A DNA stretch of 64,000 nucleotides from Rhizomys pruinosus. Taxonomy: Eukaryota > Chordata > Mammalia > Rodentia > Spalacidae. Made by a program: the position numbers and the translations under genes. The notes below the pieces were generated by a model. The model saw nothing but the letters and a program-made list of their open reading frames with translations. It was not told the origin of the DNA and did no database searches. Positions 24,513-37,600 of this stretch are shown here, piece by piece (position 1 is the stretch's first letter; the number at the start of each line of letters is the position of its first letter). The DNA lies in the NCBI GenBank assembly GCA_009823505.1, contig VZQC01005710.1, positions 1,949,132-2,013,131 on the forward strand, given 5' to 3'.

Positions 24513-27500
24513 TTTTTTTTTTTTCTTTTTGGTTTTTTTGAGGCAGGGTCTCTCTTTAGTGCCAGCTGGCCTGGAGCTCACTCTGTAGACCAGGCTGGCC
24601 TTGAACTCACAGAGATCTGCCTGCCTCTGCCTCCCGAGTGCTGGGATTAAAGGCATGCACTGCAGCAGTAAAGAAAGATGTAGGTGTTTGGGCACAACAG
24701 CCTGCAGATAGGTTTTGCATGAAGGATGCTTGTACTCATGGATTATCACTTATAGCTAAAAATGAAAAAAAAAACTGAGAGAAAGATGCAGGACAGTTAT
24801 GGCAGAATGCATGATCTGGGAGGGGTGGGGGTGGGGTGGGCGGGAAAGGGAAAAAACCTGAACTAAATTGGAAAAAAATGTCTGAAATGACCAAAGCATC
24901 AATAAAAATAAAATTAAAAAAAAAAAAAAAAAAGATGACATCATGAGTTTGCGGAAAATGGCTGGAGCTAGAGGAACATCATGCTGAGTGAATAAACACC
25001 GTCCCAGAAAAACAACGATGAATGGTGTAATCCCTCATATGTGGATGCTAGTGCCAAATTACCTAGTTGTCAAGTATTCTTGTGCACGGCCCTTGAGCTT
25101 TTGTCCAGAAGCAGGTTTGGAATAGCATATGCAAACAACAACAGCAACAACAACTAAAGCAACAGAAAAGGACTGCATCCAAAGAACTACTGAACGTGAA
25201 CTTCTGCTCAAAACATCAACTTCTCATGGAGCCATTGAGAAAGCTGAGAAAGCGAAATACAAGCATGTTTGGCGCGAATTGCATGAGCTCTGGTGGGGTG
25301 AGGGAATGGGGGGATGAGGGTTAGATTTTGATAAAACATAAATAATCAATGAAATAAATAAAATAAAGGCGTGCACTACATGCCCGGTGGACTGCAAGCA
25401 TTTTATCTACTGTGTCAGGTCCCAAGGCCTTGTGCATTCTTGTTAATTTTCATGACTTCCTTAAGTTTTCACACATATACTAACTGTATACCAACTAAGC
25501 CATCTCCCAGAGTCAGACATTAAAAATGTGTTTTTAAAAGTGGGGGGCAGGGCTGGAGAGATAGCACAATGGTGAAGCAACCGACCGTTCTGCAGAGGAC
25601 CCGGGTTCGATCCCCACACCACCTGGGCGGCTTGAGCACCGTGTTAACTCCAATTCAGGAGAACTCAGTTCCAGGGGAATCCGAGACCATTTCTGACCCC
25701 GCTGCATTGCACGACATGGGTGCCACAGACTGCATGCGGACAGTAACATTCATACACATACAACTAATAATTAAAAAAAAAAAGTGGGGGCAGGCCAGGT
25801 GTGGTGATGAACAATTTTAAGCCCAGCACTCAGAAGGCAGAGGTAGGTGCTTGTTGTGAGTTTGAGGCTAGCTTGTTCTAACATAGTGAGCTCCAGGCTA
25901 GTCAGGGCTGCAGAGTGAGACCCTGCCTCAAAAACAAAACACAAACAACAGCAACAACAACAACAACAACAACAACAACAAAACCCATTTCACCACAACA
26001 AAAACTCGTGGAGGCTGGAAAAATGGCTCAGTGGTTAAGAATGCTTTCTGCTGATCACACCTGCCTTTAACTCCAGCTTCAGGGGACCTGATCCCCTCTT
26101 CTGGCCTCTGTGTGCACCTACACTCATGTGCACACATGCACACACACACACACACACACACACAACTTTCTTGGTTTTTGTTTTTGAGACAGGGTCTCTC
26201 TGTAGCCCTGGCTGGTCTGGAATTCACTATGTAGATCAGGCTGGCCTCCATTTCACAGAGATCCACCTGCCTCTGCCTTGCAGGTGCTGGGATTAAAGGT
26301 GTCCGCCAATACACAAGCAACATGCATATAATTAAAAAAATAAAATCTAAAAGAAATTTTACAAAAATATTGTGTTTATGGTGTGTGTATGTATGTGTGT
26401 ATGGTGTGTGCAGGCATGTGTGTGCAGACATGTGTGTGCAGGCATGTGTAGGCTGTGATGCCCATGTGGAAATCAGAGGATCATTTCTGGTGTCCTCTCC
26501 TTTTACTTTAAGGCAGGCCTTTGCTGCTTGCCACTCTGATACACACATAAGGCTGTCTGGCCCTTGAGGTTTATTTGTTTATGTACACATGCAGGTGGGC
26601 ATGCCCGTGTGTGTGGAAGCTGGAGGTCAACCTCGGGTGGGTGCCATTCCTTGTAGCTGTTCATCTTGTTTGGGGGGACATGATTTCTTTTTGGGACCTG
26701 GGGCTGGATGACCGAGATCTGTATCTGCAGCACCAGTGCTGGGATTTAGAGAGTGAGTGAGTGAGTGAGTGAGTGCACCTCCATGCTGGGCTTTGTAGCT
26801 GGTGCTGAGGATCCAAAGTCAGGTTCTTATGCTTTATTGACTGTGCCAGATCCCAAGGCCCTATGCATTTTTGTTTGTTTGTTTGTTTTGTTTGTTTGTT
26901 TGTTTGTTTATTTGGTTTTTGGTCTTTTCGAGACAGGGTCTCCCTGTAGCCCCAGCTGTCCTGGAACTCACTCTGTAGACCAGGCTGGCCTTGAACTCAC
27001 AAAGATCCGCCTGCCTCTGCCTCCCTAGTGATAGGATTAAAGGCGTGCGCCATCACAGCTGGAGCATTCTTGTTAATTGTGACCTCCTTAAGTTTTCTCA
27101 CATATACATAATTGTGCCTTGTTCAACATTTGCACAGGGACTTTATTCTGGTGGTGTTTTGGGTCTTCTTCCTCATGGCTATTTTGATGGATAACTATCT
27201 GACAGGTGGACAAAGTCCTCTGAGCAAAGTTTCAGGAGCAAGGGGTTGAGATCTCAATACAGGGGTGACCCAGACAGGGCATACCAGTGTCACCTTTAAT
27301 TTCCCAGCAGTGTAGTGAGGAATTTGAAAAGGTAAAGTGTGCTCATTAATAAGGCGTTGAGCAGGTTGGGTGAGTTCATCCCGGATCAAACGCCAGCTGT
27401 GACAAAAGACTCATTTTCATCTTTCTGAAAATTACACCAAAAGTCAAGATGCCAAAATACTTCCGAGTTATGATGGCATCAAGGAAAGTGCTTGGCGTCC

Positions 27501-29282
27501 CCAGGTGACATTCCGAATGTTTCTCAACATTCTTTATTGTCTTGTGGCTAGCCACTGGGAGACTTCTAAGCGGGGTTCCAAGACCCGTTGAGGGTCTTGT
27601 GAGAAATGCAGACCCTTGGCCACGCCTGGCCATCGCAGCCTGGGCGCACAGCATGTATCTGGCAGGCCCTAGGGGTGCCCATTGGTACTGCCAGCCCAGC
27701 CCGACCCGCCTTACCTTGGGGAAGGCGTCGGGCCACACGGTGGGGGAGCCGTGGTTGAGCAGGGCCTGCACCGTGCGCTGCGGCGCGGTCCCGGGTGAGC
27801 CCGTGGCCCTCTGCAGCACGCGGGCCAGCGGGGACGCGCCGCCGTAGTCGAGCGCTCTCGGGTCCGCGCCGTGCCGCAGCAGGAGGGGCGCCAGGCCGGG
27901 ACGCGCGTGGCCGCAGGCCTTATGCAGCGGGCTGCGCTCGTCCTCGTCGCGCGCATCCGGAGCCGCCCCGCCGCGCAGCAGGAGCGCGCACAGGCGCATG
28001 CAGCGCGCGTGCTCGTCGGGGCTCCGTGCCTCCGCGCCGCACGCCGCGCTCAGAGCCGTCTCCCCGCGGCCGTTCCTCGCATCCACGCGGGAGCCGTGGT
28101 CCAGGTAGAGGCGCGCGTGCTCGTCCAGGCCGTGCTGCGCCGCCACGTGAAGCGGCGTGTCCTGGCCCGCGCCGCCCTCCAGATGCACCGACGCGCCGTG
28201 CTCCAGCAGCGCCTGCGCGCACCTGCGGGGGAAGGGGCAGCGACTTGTCACCAGGGCGAGAGCAGGGCGCGCCACCGACCACCCTCCTTCCCGCCCCGCC
28301 ACCCCGGTGCACCCTGCGAGTTAGCCAGCTTAGCGTCTGTGACTATCTTCGAGGTCCTGACTCCCCTTTCTGCAGGGCTGTGGCCACCGTCTTGTTCAGT
28401 TCCCTCTGCTGAGGAGACAGTGGCCATCCCCAGCGTTTAACAGTCACGTCTTCAGCCACCAGTTCCTCTCCACCTGCCGCTGAGCTCCGCGGGCCCAGGC
28501 AGGACTCTCCTCTGGCCGGGTCTCAGCTGACCCCGGGGATCCAGCATTCACCGAACTCATCTGCTCTGCTGTAGAGGAACTGTGAGGCTCAGTCCTGGAG
28601 CCCCGCCTTGCAACCCTCTTAGGATCTGCCCCAGCTCCATTCAGGAGCTGTGTCCCTTCCCTGCCTCCCATAAGTCACCTGTGCCCCTACCTGCTGGAAC
28701 CTGTTTCTGCGTTTGTTCCCTCTGTCTTCCCGGTGCCCACACTTAAAGAGTGCTCTTAGCATCCGAGGGCCTACCTCGCCGGCTATTGTCCTTTGCCCTT
28801 TCTCTGTTTTGCCTCTCCCCCCACTACACTGACGCCCCTTTAATAATAATGTGAGCAGTCTGCTCTAACCCCGTCACCTCTCTTTTAAGAGGCCAAATCT
28901 TTACAAGTCTAATTTGTCCTAGCACGATCCAGAACCTGTCCAGTATGGTCAATCGTGGACCCACATCTACGTAGACCCCTGCCCTTTCCCTTGGATGCAG
29001 CTGGCCCCTGGGCCTCACCAGCTTCCCCTGCCACGGCTCTTCCTGCGGGGTTTCTAATGTGTCTGACCAGGGGATTTCCTAGCGCCACCCTGTGGCTACA
29101 AGCCCTCACACCCATGGGTACACTTTTTTGTGGGTTTCCCACAGTGGCTTCCAACTTCCTGTCATTCCTTCTCTTTCCTCTGGGAAGCTTTCCCAGGAGC
29201 ACCAGGCTGAATGGTCATATAACTGTTGGACTTCGCCTTGTGGGTATGTTCCCGGGGGAGGAGTCTCAGCATAGCACATTTC

Positions 29283-29317
<35 letters not shown>

Positions 29318-32300
29318 TGTGTCTGTGTCTGTGTGTGTCTCTGTGTGTGTGGCCTTGTCTCACAGTGCTGGCTCCTGTGGGTAGAAAGTACATCTAATTG
29401 TGGAGTGTGGAGCCTTGCTCATTCCTGGATTCCCCAAAAGCACGTTGAACAAATGCATCTCACTAATGACCATCTTTCCTCCAGTTGCTGCTATTTTCCT
29501 TATTATTTACTTAACTGGGGCTCTGAACCAGATCATCTGTCAAGGGTTTGGGGGCCGACAGTCGCTGTCCTGAAACGCATGTCTACTTCTCCCCGGAGAC
29601 TCAGTATTTTTAATTTGCCCCGCGTTTCTCTTGCTTCCACATCAGCAATATCATGAGAAATGCTCTGTCTTGGGTGAAAGATCTTTACAGACAAGTAGAG
29701 TGAGTTGTGAAGCATCCTCCGGGAAGGTACCCGGCTAAAAGAGGATGCAAATTTTACAATCAGAGTGCTCGCTTTGCTTCCTGCCTCGCTCTCTCAGAGG
29801 AATTTTGAACAGTGCAGCAGGAGGTTGGAAATCAAGGACTCAGTCTCATTTGGTGATAGAATCTCGAAAACAATTACAAACATTTTCTTTTATGTTTATT
29901 TTTATTATTTATTTTTAAAGCAGCTCAGCCTTTAAAGAAAGACATCTACTGGGAAGAGTCCTCAGCCCAGCTAGTTAATGGCTGGTTGCTGTCTGCTACA
30001 GAGACAGGATGGGGACATTGGCCTACCCTCCAGAAGTCTGCAGAGATGCCTATTGTTCTTAATGAAGAATTCTAATCTGCTAAACCTTTGGCCTTTCTTA
30101 CTCTGGGCCATGGCTGAAGCTATAGAATCCCAGGCTGGGTGGGGAAACCCCAGGACAAATAGATGGGGGTGTGTCTCTGTTGGCACAAGCCTGGTGGTCT
30201 TTAGAAATGCAGGTCTTGGGAGCTTGGGTAATGGCACGTGCAGATCTGTCCCACGGATGAGGGGAGCCACCAAGCTGTAAAATACCCTATGTAGGGCTGG
30301 AGAGATGGCCTAGTGGTTAAGAGCACCGACCGCTCTTGCAGAGGACCCGGGTTCGATCCCCAGCATCCACATGGCGGCCGAGAACCGTCTGAAACTCCAA
30401 TTCCAGGAAAACTCCAGTTCCAGGGGAATCCGACACCCTCTTCTGACCTCCGCGGCATTGCACGACAGGGGTGCACAGACTTGCATGCAGACAGTACATT
30501 CATACACATACAGAAATAAATAAAAAAAATTAAAAAAAAATACCCTATGTAGTCCCATCTTTTAAAGAGCTGTCTGTGCCAGGCACGGGCATACATGTGG
30601 CATGAATCAGTGGGTTTAAAAACAGCACATGCCAGGTGAGGTGGCACACACCTTTAATCCCAACACTCGGGAGGAAGAGGCAGGTGGATCTCTATGAGGT
30701 TGGTCTACATAGTGAGTTCCAGGCCAGCTGGGACTATGGGGAAACACTGTCTTAAAAAAAACCCCTCCAACCCCTCCAAGAAAACTCAACCCCCCCCCAA
30801 AAAAAACCAGAACACATGAGGTTGGGAGGGAAAAGGGATGGGTGGGGGAAAGAGGAAGAGTTAGAAAGGAAGGGATGGGGTAGATTTGACCAAAATACAT
30901 TGTATGAATTTTGAAATTATATTTGTACCAACTCTCAGAAAAAATATGCCTGAGGCCAGCCTGGAGGTGCACATGGTGAAGTGGGGTCACCTCTGGGCAC
31001 TCGGTGGGACGAGCTTTGATTTTCTTTTGAGGGCTTTGTATCTTCAAATTTCCTAAATTGTAATAGTAGCCTGATGTAGGAACAACCAAGGTTCATCACA
31101 AAAGCCTCCCCCATGCACCCCAGAGCAGCTCCCAGATGCTAAGAACGTCAGCTCCGCTCCCCAAGTTTCCAGAACACTCAAGGTTTCCAGCGATGGCTAT
31201 GAGCAGGCGATGAGGGAAGAGGGCCGGCTGCATGGAGTGGCGAAGCAGCGAGGGACAGTCTTGGGGACTTCTTGAATCTGACCGTAGGACCTACCCAGCC
31301 CTTCCTTAAACAACTTATTTCTGTGCTGCATCTCTGTCCAGTAGAGAACATGAAGGCATGTGGGGAGCCCAGCTGTGGTAGAGCCCTTAGCTCTAAGCTA
31401 GTACTGTGTGGGGGAAGCTTCCTGACATCCTTCCAAAAGTCAGAAGAGCCTGGGGCGGTGGGGACAGTCACTGCTGGGAGCCCCTTGAGGAAGTTAGAAG
31501 GACTTTGACGACATCTTACAGGAATTAAGGAGACACCGCATGGTCTCAACAGCCTTTGGTACAGAGAATGTGGACAGACACTCCCTCCCTCCCTATCCTT
31601 TGTCCTGCCTTTGATAATGACCACAATGATAATGACTCTGCTCCAAGGACCCCCAGTGGAGAGTACAAAGAAAAAGTCACTTGACTAAAAGCAGAAGGGA
31701 ATAGCTAATACCATCAAGAACTGTTCAATCAAAGCCATTTTCATCTGTTCCAGAAGCAGCAGCAAAAGGAGAGCCCACTCCCTGCACTGCTTCCCTCCCC
31801 GCCTCAGCTTCACCCAAACCCTGCCTTTTCCCGGCCACTGCCTCACAGAACGCCAGCTCGGCCTTTCCCTCACCCAGCTGTTCTCCACCCACTTGCTTCT
31901 TTCTGCCTGTGCCCTGCCTGCCTGCCCAGCCACCACGTCTGTCTCCTCCACATCCGTTCAGGCTGCTCTAGGCCATATTCATCCTGCTTCCTCTGCCTCC
32001 CAGTCACAGTGCATACACAACCCCCAGTGTGACACTCCCGTGCTCCCTGGCTCCGAGCTGGAAGGCCTTCTGGAGGGGGCGTCCTCAGGACTTGTTTTTC
32101 TTTCTTTCTTTGAAAAAGATTTTATAAGCCAGGTATGGTAGTGCATGCCTTTAATCCCAGCACTTGGGAAGCAGAGGCAGACGTATCTAGGAGTTCAAGG
32201 CTGGCCTGGTCTACATAGTGAGTTCAAGGCCAGTAGGGGCTACAGGGAGACCCTGTCTCAACAAACAGATACAAAAATCCCAAAGCTTTTTATTTATGTG

Positions 32301-34567
32301 TGTGTGTGCTTGAAGACATGTATCTATGGAGGTCAGAGGACATCTCTGTAGAGTCAGTTCTCCTTCCACCTTTGCCTGGGTTCCAGGCATGGAACTCAGG
32401 TTGTCAGGCTTGTGTGGGGAGCACCTTTATACTCTGCCATCCCGCTGGCTCCTGTGCTTGATCATTTAAAACTTTCATTTAATGAATGTTACCTTTATCC
32501 ACCAGCATAATTCTGTATTGGAGGTGGATTTACAGTTAGGGAAATTGAGGCTTAGGAGATGAAAGGTGACTTGTGGAAGTCTACCGAGCCAGGATGGGAT
32601 TGCACAGGCCAAGGTTACCCCATTTGTCTTCCAAATGGTCAGGCTCACATCTGCCTCTTCCCACTGGGTACTGCAGTGGGACCACCACATCAGTATCTTT
32701 TGGTCAATGATGGTGGGCATGTATGGTGCATGCATGGTGTGTTCCCATGGAATCAGGATGGACTGGAACATTCCTACCACCTTGAATGCATTTCTACTAT
32801 GCCAGGTCTGTGCTTTGATTTGTTTATATGCAGAGCTAAGGTTGGCTGCAGTATACAGCACAGTGTCACGGAGACAGGTGTATAGCCAGGAAGCCGCTGT
32901 CCCATAGTGGCTGGGTGTGCGGTAGGCTACTCCATCAAGGTTTGTGTATTACAATGTGCACACAACTATGAAGCTGCCCAGCAAAGAACTGTGAGGTCGC
33001 CCAGTAAGCTCCCAGATCACATCCCTGGAAGAGGCCTGCCTTTGTGATTTGTTTAGCATCTTTGAGGAGCCAGGCATTGTATGAAGTACGTCCCCTAAGT
33101 TCACTACGCTGCATGTGCGTGAATGCGTGTATGTGTGTGTGCCAGAAGTCTGTGATGGAAGTCTTCCACCTTACTTTTTGAGACATGGTTCCTCTGAAGC
33201 TGGAGCTCACCCATTGGCTAGACTGGCTGGCAGCAAGTTCTGGGGAATCCCCTTATTTCTGTACCATGAAGCACTGGGGTTACAGACAGATGCCACCACA
33301 TCTAGCTTTTACAGGTGTGTGAGTTAGTTTTGTCAACTTGATACACACCTAGACATATCTGGAAGGAGCAACTCTCGCTTGAGGAATTACTTCCATCACA
33401 TTGGCTTGTGGGCATGTCTGTGGGGCAATTTCTCAATTGCTAATTGATGTAGCAGGGTCCAGCCCAATGCAGGAAATGCCCTCCCAGGGCAGGTGGGCCT
33501 GGGCTGTTAAGAAAGCTAGCAGAGTAAGCCAGGGGAAGCCAGCCAGAGAGCAGTGCTCCTCCATGGGCAATGCTTGAGTTCCCGCCTTCGGGTTGATGCC
33601 TGTGTTCCTTCGCTGACTTCCCCTGATGGTGGACTATACCTTGTAAGAGCAAATAAACTCTTTCCTCCACAATTTGCTTTTGTTTGGGGCTTTGTCACAG
33701 CACAGGAAAGTACCTGAGAACACCTGGGATCCAAATTCAGGTCCTTGTGCCCGTGTGACTCAGTCACTCAGCACTCTCCTTGGCCTTCTAAGCTTTTGAA
33801 AACTCATTCATTGCCAGGTGTGGTGACGCACGCCTTTAAAGCTAGCACTTGGGAGGCGGAGGCAGGTGGATCTTTGTGAGTTCAAGGCCAGCCTGGTCTA
33901 CGGAGTGAGTTCCAGGACAGCTGGGGCTACAGGGAGACCCTGTCTCGAAAAGACCAAAAAAAAAAAAAAAGAAAAGAAAACTCATTCATTGGGCTGGAAA
34001 GTTGGCTCAGTGGTTAAGATAGCTGACTGCTCTTGCAGACGACCCAGGTTCGATTCCCAGCACCCACATGGTGGCTAACAACCATCCATAACTCCAGTTC
34101 CAGGGATTTGACCCCCTCTTCTGACCTCTGATGGCATACATGGGTGCACTTACATGCATGCAAGCAATACACTTGTATACATAAAATAAAAATAATAAAC
34201 TATTTGAAAAGTAATCATTCATTCAACAAAAATGTACACGTTGTGCTCTTTCAAGACAAGGAGACATGTTTCTTGTCATAGTACATGGTAGGAGTTCCTG
34301 GAAGATATCTTGACCTGACCCTGAAGTGGGAGGGGGAGGGGCAGTGTGTCCTATGTCCTCTGGCTGTGGACCATGCACAGGAGCCTTCCAGCAACCATGC
34401 ATGGTGGACTCATTCTCCCCGGTGTGTACTGCCCAGTTTCTAAGTGTGAGCAGTGGTTCAAAGCCCAGGAACTGGGGACATGATGGAGGCCTCGCAGTCA
34501 GCGTAGCCTGCTTTGGTGTGAATGGCAAGGGGTTACAGCAAGATTCTGCAGCCCCTAAACGAACAAT

Positions 34568-34607
<40 letters not shown>

Positions 34608-37600
34608 AGAGCTCCCACTGAGAAGGAAACCTTGCCTCTGGGGAGGAGGATTGGGGGGAAGACACTGATCATGAGTGCCTTGCCAGAAGCAGTTTCATGG
34701 CAGCTCTCGCCAGGGTTCCCTTGAGTCTTCAGACGTTCTAGCCTGCCCTCCAGGCCACACAGCTGCCACAAGGCCTCCTCTGACATGCATAAGGTGTGCC
34801 CAGGAGGACAATGGGCGTCAGGAGCTGGTTTTACAGAATATTTGCTTCTGCTGCTATTCTTTAAAGTTGGCACGGAGACACCTGAGGTTAGACACATCCC
34901 AGGGGATGGGCAGCAGCTGCTGACAGTCTGGGTCCCACAGTGGGGGCATGAAGAACTGTCTGGAAGTTGTATGCTTCCACCAGCCTGGGGAGAGGGAGTA
35001 CTAAGGAGACCTGGGGAGGAAATGCAGCCATGTTTCTAATGAAGCCATTAGATAAAGTTTCCCTTCTGTAGCCTGATTCCCCAGCTGACTGTGTGAAGGA
35101 CGGGAAGCCACAGCCCGAGACTTTGATGGAAGAGGCGTTCCACTTTGTTTCCCTGGACCTTCTGCCGAGGTCTCCTTTGGGGACCTATCCTCCCCTTTTC
35201 CATTTTCTTTTCTCTCCTTTCCTCCGGAATGCTAAGCTACAGGACTAGGAAGCACAACCATTTAGTGGATAGGACTGACATGAATGGACAGAGCCGCCAC
35301 GGTTAGGAAACTGAGGTGAAGCTGCTTGACTGTTTGTAACGTCATGGTCTTCCAGGGTGATGGCTGCTGTTGTGTTTTCTGGCGTTGGTTGGATTCAGTG
35401 GATGGTGATATTGCGACCAAGTATCCCAGACTGCACGCCCCCCATGCCTTGCCAGATGGAGACATGGCTGAGCAACAGTTTCAGAAATCATCTCTGCCTT
35501 TCACCCCACATGCCCACCAAGCAGCACCTGACCTTCTGGATGCATCCCTAGTGTCCCTTCTTCAACAAGAGAGGGCCAACCCCCCTCCCCACCTCTTCTT
35601 CTCTGATCTCAACACATTGAATGAAGGAGACCCAAAACCATCGGCGGGGGGGTGGGGGGTGGGGGGTGGGAGACAAAGGGCAGTATGCGATGGAGCAGAC
35701 TCAGAATTCGACAAGAGAAAAGTTCTGAAGTAGCATTTTCACACACAGACGCACAGAGATCTTAAGAATGCTCCTGAGGGCTGGAGAGATGGCTCAGCAG
35801 TTAAGAGCACTGGCTGCTCATGAAGAAGACCCAGGTTCGATTCCCAACACACACACATGAAAGCTAACGACCACTTGTAACTCCAGTTCCATGGGCATCT
35901 GACACCTTCTTCTGACCTCCACAGCCTTGCATGGCATGGATGCACTTACATACATGCAGGTAATATATTCATACACACAAAATAAAAATAATAAATACAA
36001 TATATTTTTTAATGTGTATGAGTGTACTGTCTGCATGTAAGTAGCTGCACCCGTGTCATGCAATGCTGTGGAGGTCAGAAGAGGGTGTCAGATTCCCCTG
36101 GAACTGGAGTTAAAGATGGTTCTCAGCCGCCATGTGGGTGCTGGGGATTGAACCCGGGTCCTCTGCAAAAGCAGCCAGTGCTCTTAACCACTGAGCCATC
36201 TCTCCAGCCCCATAAGTACAATATTTTTAAAAAGAATTCCACTGAATGGATTTTAACCTGTGTGATCACCACCTCAAGACCATACCAGTATCGCCAGCTC
36301 TCGACGATGGGCTCCTGCCTGCGCTCAGCCATCACCTTCACAGATAGCTACTGTTCTGATCTCTCTCACATGGCTTACTTTTGTCTTTCTGGGAATTTTC
36401 TGTCTGAGCCTGTCTTTGGTTTGCTATAATGTCTCACATGCATCCACATTACTTCATGAACCTAGCAAGTCATTCTTGTTTTTGTTTTTCTTTTTAGGGT
36501 TTTAAGGTAGGGTCTCCCTGTAGCCCCAGCTAGCCTGGAACTTTCTATATACATCAGGATGGCCTTGATCTCAAGGAGATCTACCTGCCTCTGCCTCTTG
36601 AGAGTTGGGATTAAAAGTGTGCATCAGTCACCACTCTCAGCCCATGGTTGTTTTATTGCACTTATGTTCAATTGAATAGACACATCACATTTTATTTTAT
36701 TTTTTTATTTATTTTTGTATGTGTATGAGTGTACTGTCTGCATGTAGGTTTGTGTGCCTGTGTTGTGCAATGCCGCGGAGGTCAGAAGAGGGTCTCAGAT
36801 TCCCCTGGAACTGGAGTTCTCCTGGAATTGGAGTTACAGACGGTTCTTAGCCACCATGTGGGTGCTGGGGAGCGAACCTGGGTCCTCTGCAAGAGCAGTC
36901 GGTGATCTTAACTGCTAGGCTATCTCTCCAGCCCAGACACATCACATTTTAAACATATCCTTCTGTTGACATTCGCAGACTTTGACCATTTCCACTTTCC
37001 GATTATCCTGAACACAGCTGCCGTGATCCTTTTTGTCTACGTCTTCCAGTAGATATAAGTCCTCATTTTCCTCCGCTGGATGCCTAGAAGCAGATGCAGG
37101 TGGTTTCATGTTTAAATTTATAAGCAGATGCCAAAGAGTTTCCCAAGGAGATGAGATGGTTTCACAGACCCAGTGTGTGAGTTCTAGTTGCTCCACATTC
37201 TTTCCAGCATTTGGCATGGATATTTTTTTTTTTATTTGTTTTGAATTGTAAACAGTAATAGAGAGTATGTTGCTGTACTCTTAATTTGCATTTTCCTGAC
37301 AACTACTGATGCTTATCAGCTCTGCATCTTATTGTCCATTTGTCCATCTTTTTTTTTTTTTTTTTTTTGGTCTTTTCCAAGACAGGTCTCCCGGGAGCCA
37401 CCATCCTGTGCTGGAACTCACGTTGTAGACGGCAGGCTGGCCTGAACTCACATAGTGAAATCCCTGCCTCTACCTCCGGCAAGTGCTAGGAGTTAAGGCA
37501 TGCGGGCCCGACCAACGCGCCTGGCCCATTTGTCCATCTTTCATGAAGTGTCTCATCAAGGCTTTTGTCCAGAGGGAAAATTTTCAATTTGGCCTGGTTT

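Larger units (their letters stand above)
23923..25440 (-). mobile_element. Older B4-related repeat hosting B2, B1 and L1 insertions
   Basis: Pieces of one host repeat are visible at 23923-24012, 24307-24453 and 25405-25440; B2, B1 and L1 copies were added inside it and are listed separately. Confidence 0.5.
34213..35770. other. Unique sequence with CAG repeat and G-rich run
   Basis: No coding exon recognised. Contains the CAG microsatellite and the G-rich run listed separately. Confidence 0.4.

Noticed and set aside
27795..28440. Plus-strand frames of 189-205 codons
   Set aside because: They are antisense shadows of the CpG-rich Asb18 exon 3; arginine/alanine-rich with no family content.
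34326..34724. Plus-strand frame with a polyglutamine run
   Set aside because: The run is a CAG microsatellite in an intron; flanking codons match no family and no splice structure supports it.
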